NCBI GenBank assembly: GCA_039545295.1 | Contig: BCIK01000008.1 | Span: 62,001 to 126,000 of the forward strand | Direction: 5' to 3' | DNA: 64,000 bases | Source: Udeniomyces pyricola | Taxonomy: Eukaryota; Basidiomycota; Tremellomycetes; Cystofilobasidiales; Mrakiaceae | In this document: positions 60,482-64,000 of the stretch, piece by piece | Numbering within the stretch: position 1 is the stretch's first letter | Layout of the letters: every line of letters begins with the position of its first letter | Translations under genes and position numbers: made by a program | The notes under the pieces: model-generated | What the model was told of the DNA's origin: nothing | The model's input: the letters and a program-made list of their open reading frames with translations, nothing else | The model's database searches: none

Positions 60482-62893
60482 CTACTTGATGTTTCGGAGG
60501 ATAGAGTCAGTGAACTCCTGGGTGCTCGATCGGCCTCCCAAGTCACCGGTGATGGTCTTGCCCTCGGAGATGACGCCGAGCGCGGCCTGCTCGATGTTGT
60601 CGGCGACCTCGTTGAGGTTCATGTGTCGGAGCATCATGAGACCCGAGAGAAGAAGGGCGGTGGGGTTGGCCTTGCCCTGACCAGCGCTAGCAGAAGCGAG
60701 GAAAAAAAAGACGAGGCGCGGATAAAACCGAGGCTCAGCATGTTGTGCTACCGACATCTTTGGCATCGCGTCGCGAAGACAAAAAAAAAAAAAAGACGAC
60801 GACTTACATATCGGGAGCGGAACCGTGGACGGCCTCGAAGATGGAAGCATCTCGACCAATGTTTCCAGAGGGGGTAAGACCGAGTCCACCGATAAGACCG
60901 GCACACATGTCCGAGAGAATGTCACCGTAAAGGTTAGGGGAAACAAGGACGGTGTTCTCAAAGGGAGTGGGGTCTTGGACGATCTGAAATGAGAGAAGAA
61001 AAAACAGGCAGATGTCGACCAAATCCGTCACGTCAGATTACTTGTAAAAGACTTTTCGGTACACGCAGAAGAACAAACAGGATAAACGTACTCGGAGGCA
61101 AGTCCTGTCCAGCAGGTCCTCGTCGTAAGCAACCTCGGGGTACTCCTTGGCGACGGCTCGGCAAGCCTTAAGGAACATGCCGTCGGACATCTTCCTGTTG
61201 AAGGGGGAGAGAAACAAGGGCAGAGGGAAGAAAGGGGAGGAAGTTGGAAAAAAAATCATAGTCAGAAATGTGCTCAACACACAATCATCCGTTTTTTCAG
61301 CTTGCACTAAAACACCCTGATCAAAGGGACTCAGACACTTACATGACGGTAGCCTTGTGGACGGCAGTGACCCTGTTCCTGCCGCAGGTCTTGGCGTAGT
61401 GGAAAGCGTATCGGGCGACTCGCTCAGAGGCCTCGTAGGTGATGAGCTTGATCGACTGAACGACTCCGGGAACGAGCTCGTGCTCGATACCCGAGTACTC
61501 TCCCTCAGTGTTCTCTCGGATGAGGACAGTGTTGACGTCGTCGTAGGCGGTCTTGAAGCCCTTGATCGAGGCGCAAGGTCGGACGTTGGCGAAGAGGTTG
61601 AAAGTTCGTCGGAGGGTCAAGTTGAGCGAGACATGTCCCTTACCGACTGATGAGGAGAGATTACAAGGGATGAAGAGCAGTAGAAAGTTGGTGGAGAAGG
61701 ATTGCGTTGTGAGAAATACGTCAGTGTTTTGTAACGCAACAATGATGAGCCCTAACTCCAGAGATACCGGGACTGACTGGGGGTAGCGAGAGGACCTGTT
61801 CGACGGCACAAGAAAAGCGATTGACAACGCGCATACATGCTTGTTAGTCGTCAAGAAAAAGGATGATCGGAAGTGTCATCGCTCGAGCCCGGTTGGCATG
61901 AAGACTTACCCTTGAGGGCGACGGTGTTCTTCTTGATGGAGTAGATGGCGTCCTCGGGGATCTGGGACTTGCCGTCCTTGATGAAGGGGGTGACCTCAAC
62001 CTCCTCCCACTCGATGGGAGCCTACAGAGTATGCGGGAACGAGACGAATAGAAAGCAGAAAAAAAGCCAGCAGAGTGAGCAAGAACCATCCGGTGCGGTC
62101 TTTGATTCGTTCGTTCGTTCGTCTCGATTGATGTGACTCCTTGAACACGTACCTTGGCCTTGGCGAAGATGGCCTTGACCGACTCAGCAATCTCGGGTCC
62201 AATACCTATTGATGTGCAAACAGAGAACAACGTCAGCGGGCGATGGCCAGAAGGTACGTGGGAGCAATGACGCGGCGCGACTGACCATCTCCGGGGATGA
62301 GGGTGACGGTGTAGTTGCCCTAGAAGGAGTTGAGGGAAGCAGCCGCAGGGGATGAGGAAGAGCGAGTCAGTAGGTGACGTCAAGAACAGGCTAGGTGTCG
62401 ATGTCCCTCGACCTCTAAAGACTCTGAGGGACTCGATGAACCAGGCGACCAGACCGGGGACGAGCCGCCAGGGCACCGGCAAGAGAAGGGGGAATGTAGG
62501 CGGCGATGGATGGCTCACCCTCGAGTTCTTTTGCGAAGCAAAGACAGAGGTCGGGGCACCCTGAGCGACGGGCGACTGGAAGGCGGAGGCGTATGACCTC
62601 GCGCTCTGTCGGTACCAATATTAGTGAGAGAGAGAGGGTGTAGTTGACGCGTTGGGAGTTGGAAAAGCGCATAAAGGTAGTGAGCAGCGGGTGGGAAGCA
62701 GGCCAGAAGGTGGGACGGAGAAAGAGAGAAAGAGGGAGGAAAGGGAGAGAGGGAGGGAGAGCGAGATGATGAGTTTGAATCCAGAGAGAGAGCAAGGGAG
62801 TGAGGGACAGGGGGATCGCTGATGGCGAGTGGAATATTGTGAGCGTACGAGCGATCGGGGGGCGGACGAGACAATCTTTCGAGCGGCGAACAT
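60482..62893 (-). CDS. IDH2: NAD-dependent isocitrate dehydrogenase, subunit 2, mitochondrial
   Basis: TCA-cycle enzyme subunit in the matrix; Idh1/Idh2 heteromers oxidise isocitrate to 2-oxoglutarate. The start at 62893 gives [15 protein letters not shown] (exon 62849-62893), a matrix presequence continued as [15 protein letters not shown]. The fold begins [20 protein letters not shown]. Substrate and cofactor regions include [45 protein letters not shown]^[15 protein letters not shown] and [40 protein letters not shown] and SAPD^[15 protein letters not shown] follow. The end [19 protein letters not shown] stops at TAG 60482-60484. At least eight introns are present. The motif TLRRTFNL resembles the catalytic (Idh2-type) subunit rather than Idh1; the neighbour supports this split. 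Confidence 0.93.
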
Positions 62894-63294
62894 GTTGAGG
62901 GAGGAAGGAGGAGAAAGAAGGGGTAAGGTAGGGAGGGAAAGGTAGGAGGAGAAAGGGGAGGAGGAGCAGGAGGAGTTGTGTGTGAGAGAGTGTGTGTAAA
63001 AGCAAGGGCGCTCGCTCGCTCACTCTGGAACGGAGGCCTCTGGCTGGCTGGCTGAGCTGGCTGGGCTGGAATCCCAATCGGCCGACGGGCCTGAAGTCCG
63101 ACTTTGAGAAAACCAGTCTGGGCAAAAGGGGCACAGGGCCATGGATGCCAGCCTGCCTTGATGAGGGAGAGCTCAGGCTGCCTCGACTTCTTTGCCTTGC
63201 CCTCCTCCTCTTCCCCTCCTCCTCCTCCTCACCTCTCCCTTTCTTTCCCCCTTCTTCCCTCTCCCTCCCGTAGCTCATCCCTCCCCCTCTAGCC
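62894..63294. promoter_or_regulatory. Shared bidirectional promoter IDH2 / IDH1
   Basis: 401 bp between the two start codons. The left half is strongly purine-rich on the plus strand (GGAGG and GAAAGG words, 62894-62967) and the right half pyrimidine-rich (TCCTCCTCCTCC, CTTCCC, 63198-63290), so both sense strands have CT-rich leaders. The centre has GGCTGGCTGGCTGAGCTGGCTGGGCTGG repeats (63040-63069) and GCTCGCTCGCTCAC at 63011. Confidence 0.65.
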
Positions 63295-64000
63295 ATGTCC
63301 ATCTTCCGATCCTCTCTCAGGCAATCGTCCAACGTCGCGTCCGCGTTCCAGAAGTCGACCCTCGTTCGTTCTGCTTTTCAGGCTCACCATCCGCGACCCA
63401 GTTCAAAACCATCTCCTCCTTTAATCGTTCTCTTGCTCATCCCTCCTCTCTCTCTCTCTCTTTGCTTGCCTGCCTGCCTGCATATATAGCCCGTCGTCTC
63501 CCGGTCGTACGCCTCTGCTCTTCCTTCCGTCACCTCGAGGGTAAATTACAGCCGTTTCGATCCTGTGCATTCTCACGCGCGCAACCTCAAACAGACAGGC
63601 TTACCGCATCGCTCGCTTTCTTGGCTTGCCCTCTGTCTTGGTTCCTTTCCTTTCACCCTGGCCTTGCAAAACCCCCCTTGCTGGCTCTCTTGCCGACCTA
63701 CCGTCTCATCCTCCGTCTTGTCGATCGTCCTCCCTGCTCGGAACGGTCTATCAAACTACTAGGACCCCGCCAAGTACGGAGGTGTCTACACCGTTAGTCC
63801 TTATGATCCGCTCTCTTTCCCCTCGTTGGCCATCCACCAACACCGCGCAAACCAAAGCTCGTCGAATCAGATCGACGCAGCTCTCAAGACCGTTTCAATC
63901 CGCTTACGCCTCCACTTCCATTTGCCCTCCCTTCCTCTTTCTCGCATCCTATAGGTCACCCTCATCCCTGGAGATGGTATCGGACCCGAGCTTGCTGACA
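63295..64000 (+). CDS. IDH1: NAD-dependent isocitrate dehydrogenase, subunit 1, mitochondrial; 3' part outside the window
   Basis: Partner of the adjacent IDH2 subunit. Four exons are seen: 63295-63363 (MSIFRSSLRQSSNVASAFQK...), 63490-63540 (PVVSRSYASALPSVTSR), 63763-63792 (DPAKYGGVYT), and from 63955 on ([15 protein letters not shown]...). All joins are in phase 0. The presequence, RSYA-type cleavage region and the short linker are spread over three tiny exons before the conserved isocitrate-dehydrogenase start. The DPxKYGG(V/R)xT block before VTLIPGDG is typical of Idh1. The window ends 46 nt into the fourth exon. Confidence 0.9.

Noticed and set aside
62415..63332. 305-codon minus-strand frame across the IDH2 5' end and promoter
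   Set aside because: It runs through IDH2 introns and CT-rich leader sequence; composition is Ser/Pro/Leu/Arg low complexity without any motif.

Overview
The window is nuclear DNA of a filamentous or yeast-like fungus, most likely a basidiomycete and plausibly a tremellomycete. This rests on dense protein-coding genes on both strands, many short GT-AG introns (mostly about 50-120 nt) that interrupt nearly every gene, cytosine-rich codon use, pyrimidine-rich 5' leaders, and a gene set that is entirely eukaryotic and fungal. The genus is an inference. No rRNA, tRNA, CRISPR array, transposon or viral gene was found. Three ambiguous bases (15849, 60351, 60450) lie at or just beyond C homopolymers.

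Left part (1-22 kb): the mitochondrial Fe-S exporter ATM1 (minus, cut by the window edge) is divergent from an ALE1-type MBOAT lysophospholipid acyltransferase. An alpha-glucoside-permease-like MFS transporter and a GH38 alpha-mannosidase (AMS1 type) are divergent across a 1.2 kb promoter that carries a 43-bp tandem repeat. Next come the glutathione-dependent formaldehyde dehydrogenase, a small probable mitochondrial protein, and the proteasome ubiquitin receptor RPN13.

Middle part (22-46 kb): a 7.6-kb kinesin-3 (UNC-104/KIF1 type) is divergent from a Ser/Pro-rich orphan protein whose start codon appears to be split by an intron. Then follow an Hva1-TUDOR protein with a histone-H1-like Lys/Ala/Pro tail, the PP1 regulator YPI1, an orphan 718-residue protein, and the 60S maturation GTPase EFL1, convergent with the Rps26 chaperone TSR2.

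Right part (46-64 kb): an AIG1/FAR-17a membrane hydrolase, a proteasome assembly chaperone of the PAC3 type, an MTP18 mitochondrial fission protein, a GILT-like thiol reductase, the TFIIF large subunit, and a REB1/TTF1-like Myb protein. Last are the two subunits of NAD-isocitrate dehydrogenase, IDH2 and IDH1, placed head to head across a 401-bp shared promoter.

Most of the window is ordinary housekeeping. I see no convincing multi-gene novel system. The points most worth following are the intron-split start codon that reads ATG-TAA when unspliced, the IDH1/IDH2 pair, the sugar-transporter/mannosidase pair with its repeat, the GILT protein lacking its second active-site cysteine, and two conserved-looking orphan proteins.
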